Origin: Crambe crambe
Lineage: Eukaryota; Porifera; Demospongiae; Poecilosclerida; Crambeidae
Length of the DNA: 64,000 nt
Direction: 5' to 3'
NCBI GenBank assembly: GCA_963924555.1
Contig: OZ004595.1
Span: 868,001-932,000, forward strand
Positions 48,537 through 59,100 of this stretch are shown piece after piece (within the stretch, counting starts at the first letter, position 1; the number at the start of each line of letters is the position of its first letter). The translations under genes and the position numbers were made by a program. Under the pieces are notes generated by a model, which searched no databases, was not told the DNA's origin, and saw only the letters and a program-made list of their open reading frames with translations.

Positions 48537-51500
48537 ATGGATGAGGAGAAACAAACCGGTAGAACTTACCGTCCACCGCTATATGGAAGCCAGCAAGGGA
48601 TGCAGATGATAATGAAAAGTACATGCTTGCTGAGGGATTTAAAAGAAGAAGAGCAACCGGTATTAGCTTAGCTATTTAGTATAAAATTTCACCTATTACA
48701 ATTACATAGATAGCAAATGCTGTAGCAACACTGGTCCAGGTAGTTGTAGCAAGAAGAAATGCCATGATGGTACTACTAGTCTCACTGCTGGTAGATTAAC
48801 CAAAGTGAGTGAGACCAGGCCCACCTCTCAATATGCTCTAACATTGATTGTGTATTTCAGCCAGATTTGCTGTGTTACATTTTCCACTCAATACAAGGTG
48901 ACATAGCCAGCTATTTAGTTCCAATGACAAAATTAGCTGTAGCTATGACTAATACTAAAACTTTAATTCTAAAACAGCTGGAGGTGTTGGACATTCATCA
49001 AGATCCAGTATGTAGCTACAGAATTTTTTTGGTTGAATGTTAATTTTATTATTGAAATAGGGAAGTTTAAATTTTGGTGACCTTTCTACTGAAGTAAAGT
49101 TTGATTCTCAAGAGGTACCCATAACCAACTTATCTCCTATCTGATTCAATGATTTTGATACAGACAATAGCTGATATTGATGCTTGTGTTTTCTTGCTGA
49201 GAACCAACAAGGCAATAGCCACATGTGATCAGAGTGTAAAAAATTTTGATATCAAAGATAAAAAATTAAAGGTGAGTATAGTAATACTGTTACTTCAGCT
49301 AATGTTCATAACTATACCCATAGATATAATATCTATGCTATACCTCTACAGAGCAGAACATTCTACTTTGTATCACGATGCGGGAAATTCTTTGCTGGTG
49401 AATCGCACTGGGTTTATTGGTGTACTTGCAACAAGAAAAAATCTGAATTGATAGACAGCTTTTCTTGGTCTAGTCATATGAGTTTTGCTGAGGTTCCAGA
49501 TATTTTGCTCAACTGTATGCACATTAAAGCAGTCCAAAATATTGTTGTTTCACTTGATGGTATTCAGAGCATATCAGCAGACTCAGATTTGTCAGGTATG
49601 GCCAACAGCCATAATTATTGCTACAGAAAATAGTACTTTTTAATAGTCATAGCTACTCAGCTTCAGGATATGCAATGCCCATGCCACTAGAGGATTTCTC
49701 TTCTCCAGTAGCAGCATTACAGGTTAGTATTTACTGTGGTATACGCTTGAGACATTCAACGTAATGCATGCAGGGTGATTTCAACAAAGTTGGTGTTGAG
49801 GGTGCTGTTTGTGTGAAGTGTGCGGAGGGAAATTTTGGTGTTGTGTTACCAATGAACACTGGAATCGTTTGTACAACTTGAAAATATGGAAAATCCAGCT
49901 GTGACCATGTGCAGAAAGTTCTCTCTATTATCGACAGCAGTGATGAAGACGATATTCCACACCTTCTATTACCATTTGTGCTAGCTAAGAACGGAACCCC
50001 CCAAAAACACATGAAAAATCCTCCTAGTTGCATTTCCAGAAAAAAGATTTCATTTCAAATTTCACTTTCTTTGGCAGTAGTCATGCAGCAACCATTGAAA
50101 CAGAGGCTGAATATCCAAGATTCTCTCTGCCACCTCAAGGAATCCAGTATCCATACAGAGTGTCCAAAGTGTGGTTGCTGCAATTGGAGAGATGTACCAT
50201 CACACAAGCAGAGCATAATAATTATGCCGAGAATTACCCATCAGAGTTTAGGCAGGTTACATTTTCATGGGCTATCCCACATTTGCTTATTATCATTAAT
50301 TTTCATCATAGTTTACAGCAAGCATTGTAATACACCAGAATGTGAGGGACAATTGAATTTTGATGGTTATGATCTTGGTTTGCTGAACATGAAAAGCTAC
50401 CTTGTAGCACATGAAGTCCTTCGGGATCACATGTACCACTTTTTGATGGGAAGGTACATACATTTTGTGTGTATATATGATTAAAATTGTTTGTAGGACA
50501 ACAATGTTTACCGAGTATTCCATACTAGTCAAAACACATGAGGATCTGGGAAACTATAATTTTTCATCACAATTTACTTACAACCATTTCTGAATGGCAT
50601 GGTATGCATTTATCCAGCTGCTTGATATCAATTTCAACCAAAGCTTCGTGTGCAACATTTGTGGTTGTGATCCCAAAAGAGTAATCATGGATGCCACGAG
50701 TCTTTCTTTTCGAAAGGATTATGATTCGTGGAAAAATTTTCTCTCAGATTCAATTAAAAATGAATCCAAGTTGAAGGAGAAAAGATAAGTGATTGTAATT
50801 TTCTGTTTATTGAGCTTATGATTAACTCTATAATACTTCATTACTAGGTACAGTGAGCGTGTTTTTATCCCCCACAAGCACACCTGTGATGTATTATGTC
50901 GGTTTTGTGAGAAAGGATTGACAGAAAATGAATTCCATGAGTTAAAATCTCTTATTTCGAGTAATGCACCATCACTAAGAGATGTAATTACGCTAGTGGC
51001 AACACCGAAGTCTGAATCTAAATCAAGTGGGAAAATTTTCAAGTGTGATGCTGAATGGCAAAAATTCCTTCTGTCAGTTTCTGCTCTATCATCTGTGTGT
51101 GGTCTTTTACATCCTTCAGACAGAAGCATGAAGTTAATAAAGGATATGTGCTCCACTGACATCACCAAAAATCCAAAGTCAATGGAGTGTCTTCAGGAAG
51201 AGATTCCAGTTCTATTTGAATTAATTAGAACAACATCATCTCATTGGCCAACAATTCTTCGACCTGTACTAGAAGAATTGCTAAAAAAAAGCAATGGCTC
51301 CTTTCGATCAACTATTATGCGAAGTGATGAGTCATTGAGTTATTTTCCACGTCTTCCAAAGCATAGAAACAGATGCATGTATTCAGCAGATAATATAGGC
51401 AAAGTATTAACATGCACAAAAAGGAGCAGTCGCCATCCCACGCTACTACCTGGTGTCTGTGAACATGGTAAATGAGAGAGCCATTTTATGTATAACTAAT

Positions 51501-52026
51501 TTTCACACCTTTGCAGGTATATGTTACGGTTTTGAAGTTTTACGGATTTGTGAGTCCCCAAATATTCCTTTCACAATACTGTTTGAAAGGTTCCAGAAAG
51601 GTATTGCAATAGATCATGTGTAGCTAGCTATGTGGTTATTACTATTCTAGCCATTTTTTTAAAAAAGCTCCAGAAGTTGTCATTTACATGCAATTTGCAT
51701 ACATATTGCTTAAATCGAGAACCTGACTACTTCAAATCCACATGGTTCGTAGTGGACAGGTTCCATTGGCCCAACCACACAGGTATATAGCCATGTTAAA
51801 TAATTTATACAACTTAATTGTTGATGTCATCTTGATAGGATGCAGCAGTGGTTACTGCATGGATTTGTATCCACAACTACAAGAGATAAACAGTCAGGTG
51901 GTAGAGCAGTCCAATTCAACACTCAAGAGGATCAAACCATCATTATCTTACATGAATGCACCAAACTTCTTATTTCACTGTAAATTCTTTTTATGGTACA
52001 GGAACAAACTTAAATGTAATTCATAG
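48537..52026 (+). pseudogene. KDZ-family transposase (damaged)
   Basis: Starts MDEEKQTGRTYRPPLYGSQQ in exon 48537-48659. Many short exons follow. Recognisable KDZ blocks: a Cys-rich region (CPKCGCCNWRDV near 50165), GLLNMKSYLVAHEVLRDHM (near 50380), CNICGCDPKRVIMDATSLSF (near 50660), CEHG-CYGFEVL (51465-51540), CNLHTYCLNREPDYF and VDRFHWPNHTG (51690-51780), and EINSQVVEQSN to FFLWYRN near the C-terminus. The order matches KDZ transposases, whose core is RNase H-fold. The block expected to read IYDNACNLH shows IY followed by CNLH out of frame, so about 8 bases including the catalytic Asp codon appear lost. Frames through some exons near 49.9-50.5 kb are uncertain. Confidence 0.75.
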
Positions 52027-52194
52027 TGTGCAGTAAATCTTCATATAGTACAATAAATTTTAAGTCCTCTCAATTCCATATAATAGCAAGTTATGAGCAA
52101 GCAGGGGTGTATCCACAGAATTTTGAGTGGTCTGGTGTGCTTGTGTGTGAAGATTTAAGGATGGCCATGCCCACTTTTTTGATCTGAATTTTGA

Positions 52195-52640
52195 TGATTA
52201 AGTGTGGTCTCCCTAATTAGAGCAGTCTGGTGCCCATGATAAGCCCGGTCCTTTTCTTTTCATCCGGTCCTTCTCTGTGATTCTAATTTGATTCCATCAC
52301 AGGGTATCAACTCTAATTACATGCAGTACAGAGACTCTCAAGAGTGTCTTAGTGCTGGTATAGTGTGGTCTCTTTAATTAGAGCAGTCTGGTGCCCGCAA
52401 TAGAACCCGGTCCTTCTCTTTTTCATCCAGTCCTTCTCTGTGATCCTAAATTGATTCCATAACAGGGTGTCAACTCTAATTACATGCAGTACAGAGATTC
52501 TCAAGAGTGTCTTAGTGCTGATATAGTGTGGTCTCTCTAATTAGAGCAGTCTGGTGCCCGCAATAGAGCCCGGTCTTTCTCTTTTTTCGTTCGGTTCTTC
52601 TTTATCATTATCATTATGATTTTAACCTTCACAGAGTGTC
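52195..52640 (+). repeat. Right subterminal repeat array of the KDZ element
   Basis: Three copies, about 161 bp apart ('gtgcccgcaatag' at about 52392 and 52553, and 'gtgcccatgata' at about 52231), in inverse orientation to the left array. Confidence 0.85.
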
Positions 52641-52770
52641 AATTCTAATTAAATGCAGTATCATTTCACTCATTTTACCCAATCCTTCACTCATCCTTCA
52701 TGGTCCTTCTTCAGTCCTCTTTGTTTGATCACTTCTTGCAGCACAGCTAAACAGCTAGTATAATAGAATA

Positions 52771-53490
52771 CAGGGGTGGAGGAAGCAAATTTTCATTGGT
52801 CAGGCAAAAACCATGCAGGAGTTGGAGATTTTGTGGCAAGCCATTGTGTCCTCTTACTTATAACTAGCTAAAAATCTGAAAGCAAAGAAATGGAAATGTT
52901 AATAATTTTTCACATAATTAATGAATGATTGTTGTGATTATGTAAAGTTTCGAAAAAAAAAATCTCATTAATTTTAATGCTCATTCCCACTGATCAAATT
53001 CATTTGCCACTACATTCAGGTCTAACTTCACTTCATTCTTGTAAATATTCAGAGTCATCAAATGGTTCAACTGTGCCCGTCCCATGGTACTTCGCAAATA
53101 GCTTTTCACTCTTTTCATGGCTGAAAAAGATCTTTTACTTGCAGCGTTCGTTGCAGGCATCACTAAGATGACTTAAATAGCCCTTATATGCTCCTGCCCT
53201 TACCTTTCCTCCTTTCCTTTTCCAAATTTTCTCTTTGGAAACTTCAAGGTCTGAACTGATCAGGAAGATTTGTAATAGAAGAAGGCATTTAATAGCCTCA
53301 ATAATTATTTTGCGCGTGGCAGCTGAGCATAATGGGTGTGGCTGCATTGGCGTGCGTTAATTAGAAAGCGCAATAAAGTCAAGACTCGGGTTCACGTTAG
53401 GTACTAAGATTCATAACTTAGAGTATTCTACTGGAATTAAGTAGCTAGCCTTTTCAATATTGGTTGAAAAGGCCTGTTCCGGCGCCCCTG
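52771..53490 (-). mobile_element. 720-bp hAT remnant with 5-bp TSD
   Basis: Ends are CAGGGGTGGAGGAAGC (left) and CAGGGGCGCCGGAAC (right, reverse complement), flanked by GAATA at 52766-52770 and 53491-53495. On the minus strand 53163-52981 encodes NAASKRSFSAMKRVKSYLRS and LNHLMTL, the C-terminal hAT dimerisation region. The rest of the transposase is gone, so it is an internally deleted element. A 5-bp duplication, not 8, fits the hAT5-type group. Confidence 0.8.
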
Positions 53491-53720
53491 GAATATGTTA
53501 GCTAGTACTGTAATGATTTTGGATCTACTATGACGTCATTTTTAGCCGGTCCTTCTGCTTCTACTGTTTTCGCTATATTTGATAGATGATTATTGTGACC
53601 GATTTTTAATCTGCTGATTTCCATTTGAACTAAAGTCTCCATGTAGTGATCATACCTAAACCCAAGTGGTTTTAGTGGTGATGACCCCTTACCATGCACA
53701 CCTTTACCTGTCCTCCCCAG

Positions 53721-54548
53721 GCACTCTTCGGAACATGTGCTCATTCATGCGCAGCACCAACGGCATGGTTGACACCCTCCTCTGGCTCCTCAAGGCTGGT
53801 GTTCAGCAAAAGTCAGCGGCTGATGAAAAGGTACGAGGGTAGAGTGAGAGAGAGAGAGAGAGGGAGGGTGGTCATTTTCCAAGCACTTGTGCTTTCAATA
53901 CTTCTTTAGACGGTTGAGAATACTGTCTGTATTCCTGTATGTACTAGGTTTATTCTCTGCTGTGGGACTACAAGGACTACAGGTCAGTGCTGAGGAAGTT
54001 GGGATGGGAAATCAGCCACTTCAACCATGCGGCCAAGGACAGCAAAGTGGCCCAGTTTGAGTTTGACATTCAGGGGAGCATTTCGCGAGACTACCAGGGC
54101 TCCCGTAGGAAGAAGCGAGACAGCAAACGTTCCAGTAAAAGGTCGGGGAAGAAGAAAGATAAAGATGGAGGGCCAGGCAGTGGAATAGGCTTTATTGCTG
54201 GGGGCTTACCCCTAGGGGAGATGGCAGATGTACCAATGCAGGTATGTATGTACGTGTAACATCAGAGCTAGAAATAACTGGACCAGTGACCGACCAACAG
54301 GATACTGTCAGACCAAATCTTTATAATGACCTGTATGTATGTAATTATGCATGTTTACATGTATGGTATTCTATTCTCTATTTCTTCAGAATCCGTCGTC
54401 TGCCATGAGTGTTGGTACTGGTACCATTAGTCCTTCCTTGACTAGCCCTTCTTCAGTGAACCCTTCCTCAGTGAACCCCTCCATGCTCTTAGAAGACCCC
54501 AACTATCAAACCATCCCCAGCCCCTCATCAGGCCACCATCATCATCAT

Positions 54549-54579
<31 letters not shown>

Positions 54580-55524
54580 CCCCTGCCTTGATTGAACCCA
54601 GTTACCAAAGTGTTCCTGCTGCTTCCTCTCAACACAACCAATCCCCTCCCATGATAGAACCCAATTATGCCAGCGTCCCCACCACTTCCCCTGACCCCAC
54701 CCCCTCCACCACAAACCCCCCAGCACCAACTATAATATACCAGGTATTTATAATAGTATACCAGGCATGTATAATAGTAAACTATAATATACCAGGTATT
54801 TATAATAGTATACCAGGCATGTATAATAGTAAACTACAGTATACCAGGTATTTATAATAGTATACCAGGCATGTATAATAGTAAACTATAATATACCAGG
54901 TATGTGTAATAGTGTAGGTATGTATGTTAGTATACCAGGCACTTGGGACCCAGCCTTTTGCCCTTTGTAGAGAAGTTGTCCTCTTTAGAGGTCGTAAAGG
55001 TACGAGAGTTTGTCCTCTTTCAGAGTGGGAGACTGGGACAGTGTGTGGTGCTTCAAAATCTCACCCTGTTCAGTTGGATTTTATTTTCTTACTTCCTGCA
55101 GTCTATTAATGACCCTGACATGAAGTCAGGGGTGCAAGCGAGTGCCACTACAGTGGAGACATCTGCCATAGCCTCCACTACCAGTGGACCAGTGTCAGTC
55201 ACTTCTTTGGAGGAGGAGGTGGAGCCTGACCCCAATGCCACTTACGCTTGTGTAAGTATATGTGCAGTGACTCCTGATCAGAGAGGTGTCCTAATTAGAG
55301 GGGTGTCCTGATTAGAGGGGTGTCCTGATTAGAGGGGTGTCCTAATTAGAGGGGGTTTCCTCAATTTAGGGGAGAATAATTTACTGTGTCGTATGATTCT
55401 TGATATTTAGGTGGATATTGAGAAGAAGAGAGCCTCTCGTCGGAAGAAGAAAGAACAAGAGAAACAAGAACAGCAGCAGCAGCAGAGCCAGGAACAAGGA
55501 GAGGCCATTGATTCCTGGGTCTAG
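53721..55524 (+). CDS. Delta-catenin/p120-catenin family protein, C-terminal part
   Basis: Five exons, all phase 0: 53721-53830, 53948-54241, 54390-54743, 55102-55251, 55411-55524. The first encodes TLRNMCSFMR...GMVDTLLWLLKAGV, matching the armadillo segment LRN...DGLVDALIFIV of p120/ARVCF/delta-catenin. The second has SLLWDYKDYRSVLRKLGW, equal in place to the family's IWGYKELRKPLEKEGW, then a Lys/Arg-rich stretch like a nuclear-localisation signal. The third is low-complexity with a His/Gln run. The fourth ends in NATYACV, with the last residue supplied by the next exon. The protein ends AIDSWV: DSWV is the PDZ-binding C-terminus of vertebrate ARVCF, CTNND2 and PKP4. Earlier armadillo exons are not in the expected place, so the copy is 5'-truncated or its upstream part was displaced. 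Role: cadherin-linked junction scaffold. Confidence 0.8.
54731..54940 (+). repeat. 52-bp minisatellite in delta-catenin intron
   Basis: About four copies of a unit holding 'ataccaggtatttataatag' and 'ataccaggcatgtataatag'. The first copy overlaps the 3' end of the third exon and supplies the donor, so repeat gain there could add splice donors. Confidence 0.85.
55270..55362 (+). repeat. 19-bp tandem repeat in the last delta-catenin intron
   Basis: Four to five copies of 'ggtgtcctgattagagg'. Related single copies occur in block X (near 610 and 35530). Confidence 0.8.
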
Positions 55525-56128
55525 TCTCTTTCATCTCACACTCCCTCTCATTCAAACTGGTCCATGCTACCATAAGTATATGCAATGTCAAGTCCAACTT
55601 GTTAATATATCACTATTTTAGTATTGAGAGATGTCAATTTTACTTATCGATAATCATACTGGAAATGTATGACAGTTAAATGAAAGGAAAAAGTAGACGC
55701 TGAAGATAACATCCTGGGGGGGGGGGGGGGGGGGGGGGGGGGGACACAAAGTACCAACCTCAGACACAACGTGAAATATGGGAGAGAGGACTTGGCAAGG
55801 GAAATAACCAATAATTGAGTTCCGGGCTGTATGAAAGTAGCACCCTGTACTGTAGCATTTACAGGTGTTATTAAAAGTATCATGTCGATATTCGATTAGT
55901 TTCAATGTTAACATCACTACTTCCCCACTACAGACTTTATAGTCTTGTATATTAGTGGTCCCATTGCTTCAAGTTCAATCATTTCAAGGAATCTACTCAT
56001 ATAAAAAGGGGGAAATTGTGTCAGTTTAATATCATTCACGTGATACTCTGATCAAACGATTGAGGATTGAGCCCTTATTAAATTTCTTTTCAGATCAGAG
56101 CCAAGTAACTTAAACTCACGTAGCTACA
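55525..56128. other. Intergenic DNA upstream of gene D
   Basis: Contains the delta-catenin 3' flank, a 28-base poly-G run (55716-55743) and, at 56104-56128, the TTAAACTCACGTAGCTAC motif shared with gene C. Otherwise nothing is recognised. Upstream blocks X and Y are absent here. Confidence 0.6.
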
Positions 56129-59100
56129 ATGGATGAATCTAAACAGGTGAGCTATAATGCATGCTCATCAGTAGGTCTAGAAATCCAGATGAAGAACTTG
56201 TTCACTGATGCCATTAAGTATCAGGCTATGGCGCCTAAAATATTGGGGAGGACAGCTGCATTGGTCGGCTAATTCGCCTCAAAACAGCAGCTGTTTGTTT
56301 GTTATGTACAGTGCAGCCTGTCCTGCTATTTATCAGTTGGCCAATTTATCTTTCTAGTAGAGATAGCAGTTAGCTAGGTCTGCAAGTTCTTTTAGACTTG
56401 ACTGGTAGATAGTGTTACTGCTAGTTTATAGTTTGACTATCTAGATGTTTCCTCCCAATACAGGAACTCGAGAGACAGCTTCAGGTTGCATTGAGGGTAA
56501 GTTGTCATGAAAGTAGCTGCTGTGATGTTGTGTTGGTCCAGTGCCCTCTGGTCAGTCACTGCAAAGCACCTTAGGCCCATAGAAACAGTCTGTCAAAGAT
56601 GAGGGGTGCTCGTATGCAGGGACAGGTTGCTTATTGGAATGCTGGACTACTCAACCTTAAAGCAGTTACCTCCAGCATGTGGATCCCAATGTTTCGTACA
56701 GATTGTCAACACACCTCAGCTTGTGTGCCTACTAGACCCCTGTCCATTTTTATAGGCCAAATGCTGACTCGGCATAATTCTAGTGCCCCTCTGCCGAGGG
56801 AAGTGGGTGGAGTCTTGTGACTCACAGACCCCAGGACAATATTGAGCACACTTTTTAATGAACATTCTCAACGTTTGGAGTGTACAGCTCAAACACCTTG
56901 CATGCTAGACCCCTGCTCAATTTTTTACAAGCCGTTACCAACCCATTCAAGTGTGCCGAGGGAAATGGGCGGGGTCTAGTGACTCATGGACCCCATGACC
57001 TTATAGAGCATGATGTGCTCTACAGGTTCTCCAAGTTTGGAGGCCGTAGCTCGCATGCTGTGGGTGTGGTGATTTTTTTTTTGTGGTGCATGATGGCTGT
57101 CTTTGTGTGTTGGTTGTATGGTTGTCTCACCTTCTCTCTCTCACTCCTCACAGTTGAAGGCACACTATCAGAGGGTGATAGAGTACTGGGAACAGGTGAG
57201 TGATGAGTGTAGCAGTGGTGTGATGAGGGCGTGGCATGTGGCCCAGTCCATACCTGGTGTGTATTCCATGTGTGCAGAAATTGTCTGCTGCTCAGAAGGA
57301 GCTCAGTCAGCCTTCCCTGAGTGAAGCAAGGCAGTCTGAGCTTGAGAAGGAGGTGAAGCATTGTGAGGGAGAGATCCAGAGGTATAAAAAGTATCTCCTT
57401 GGTAAAGAAGAAGCTATAAAGCAGCTTCAAGATGCCCTGGGGCAACTTACTTGTAAGTATAAAGATTTAGCACTAATTAGATGATGTAATGATACATTAT
57501 ACAAGTTAAGTAATAGCCCAGAGCTATAAAATAGTGTGCGCTCAGCTGGGAGGTGTAATTAGTAATTAATAGTAACATGTAAGAATTAATTAGTGACTAA
57601 TTAAAAGTAGGTGAAATTAATAAATGTTTGAGTGGCCATAACTTTTGAAGGGAAAGTGCTATAGTCTTGAAATAAGAACCATTCTGCTCAGAAAATTCTA
57701 CTCTTTCTTTGTGTCACTACTAGCATTACCTAAGAGAGTGTTAGGGAGGTGGTAATCCATTTTGGCATGTATTTTATGACCTTATTATCATTTTATTAGC
57801 AGAATGTGACTGTTGTGATGTCTTGTAACACTTATTATAAACTGTTATGTAAATAATGTTCTTTTTTCCCTCTTCAGCTGCTTCCCAGAAGCCTGACTCT
57901 TCTTCCCAGAAAGAAACACAGAGTGAGTATTGTAAGCCACAATAAGTGGTCCCATTGACAGCAATGTACACATACAATGGTGTGCTTTAATTGAGGTTCT
58001 TAGCCAATAACATAATAATTTATTCAGTCAATGATTTACTTTACAGAATCAACATCAAGTGACTTGCGTCTAGATGATGCAACTAGAGAGAAAATGGTAA
58101 GTGTAATTAATGGAGGGGGTGTGTGTATGCAGATATCATTCATGTGGGGTGTGAACTCTATGATCGCTCTCCTGGTTTCTCTGATTCAGTTCAACCAGTC
58201 CATGACGTGGGGCCACGTTGAGGCAATCATCATCAAGGTCCTGATCGTGGGGGCTGCTGGAGTCGGCAAATCCCTTTTTTTATCTCGTCTCCTTGGTGTC
58301 GCTATTTCTCTCATCCGAAACAGTACCGGAGTGGTCGAGAAAGCCCAGAGGGTCAACTGTCAAAGGTTGGGCACAACAGATCTCAAAAACAACATAGTTT
58401 GGGAAGTGGTCGGACCGAAAGAACTGATGAAACTTCTTGCCGATGCCATAACCTCAGGAATTGAGAAGTTCACTGCTTCTGTTTCCCCTCCACATGCATC
58501 TCGTCGTTCCAATAATGGATCAGGTTCTCATTCGACCAGTTCTGCTGATGCAAGCTACTCTACAGCTAGAACTACCGTCCTTCAGCTGATAGGTCGTTCC
58601 AAGGAAGGTAAATTGCTGAAGATGACTTGGATCTATCTGATAGATAGTGGAGGGCAGCCTCAGTTCCACGAGCTTCTTACAGCATTCATCAGAAGCACCA
58701 CTTTAGGTATCTTTGTCTTCAGACTCTCAGATCGGCTGGACGATAAGCCACGGATTGAATACTACAAAGGTGGAAAGCCACTGGGTGAGCCTTATCCTTT
58801 CCCCATGAGCCACAAGGAGATCTTCCAGCACTGTGTCCAGACCATTTCTTCCCTCCCTTCCACTTCTCCTCTGAAGGATCAGGCCCCAACTCGCCCGAAG
58901 ATTCTCGTCTTGGGAACTCATCGAGACAAAGAGAGCAAGTGTTCCGAAACACGTGATGAAAAAGAGAAGATTCTCAGGGATGTCTTGCACAAAGGACCAA
59001 AACCTGACTCAGCCATCTCAGAAGACTTACTTTATTACGGAAATAAGTGCATCTTTCCTTTGAATGCTAAATCACCCAAGAAGCAGGACAAGGAGATCAT

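Larger units (their letters stand above)
43514..52640. mobile_element. 9 kb KDZ (Kyakuja-Dileera-Zisupton)-type DNA transposon
   Basis: The element is bounded by arrays of one repeat in opposite orientation: left at 43514-43830 and 44295-44650, right at about 52195-52640. The unit is about 161-163 bp (GGGCTCTATTGCGGGCACCAGACTG and so on). Inside are two divergent genes separated by about 100 bp: a plus-strand KDZ transposase (48537-52026) and a minus-strand gene with OTU and PHD-like parts (about 45080-48438). Exact ends and target duplication were not resolved. The transposase is damaged, so this copy is not autonomous. Confidence 0.8.

Noticed and set aside
52195-52640. CRISPR-like array
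   Set aside because: The repeats are 161-163 bp with no short spacers, in a eukaryotic transposon, and occur inverted at its other end.
55644-55917. Minus-strand frames with long proline runs
   Set aside because: They arise from the poly-G run read on the other strand; there are no splice sites or homology.
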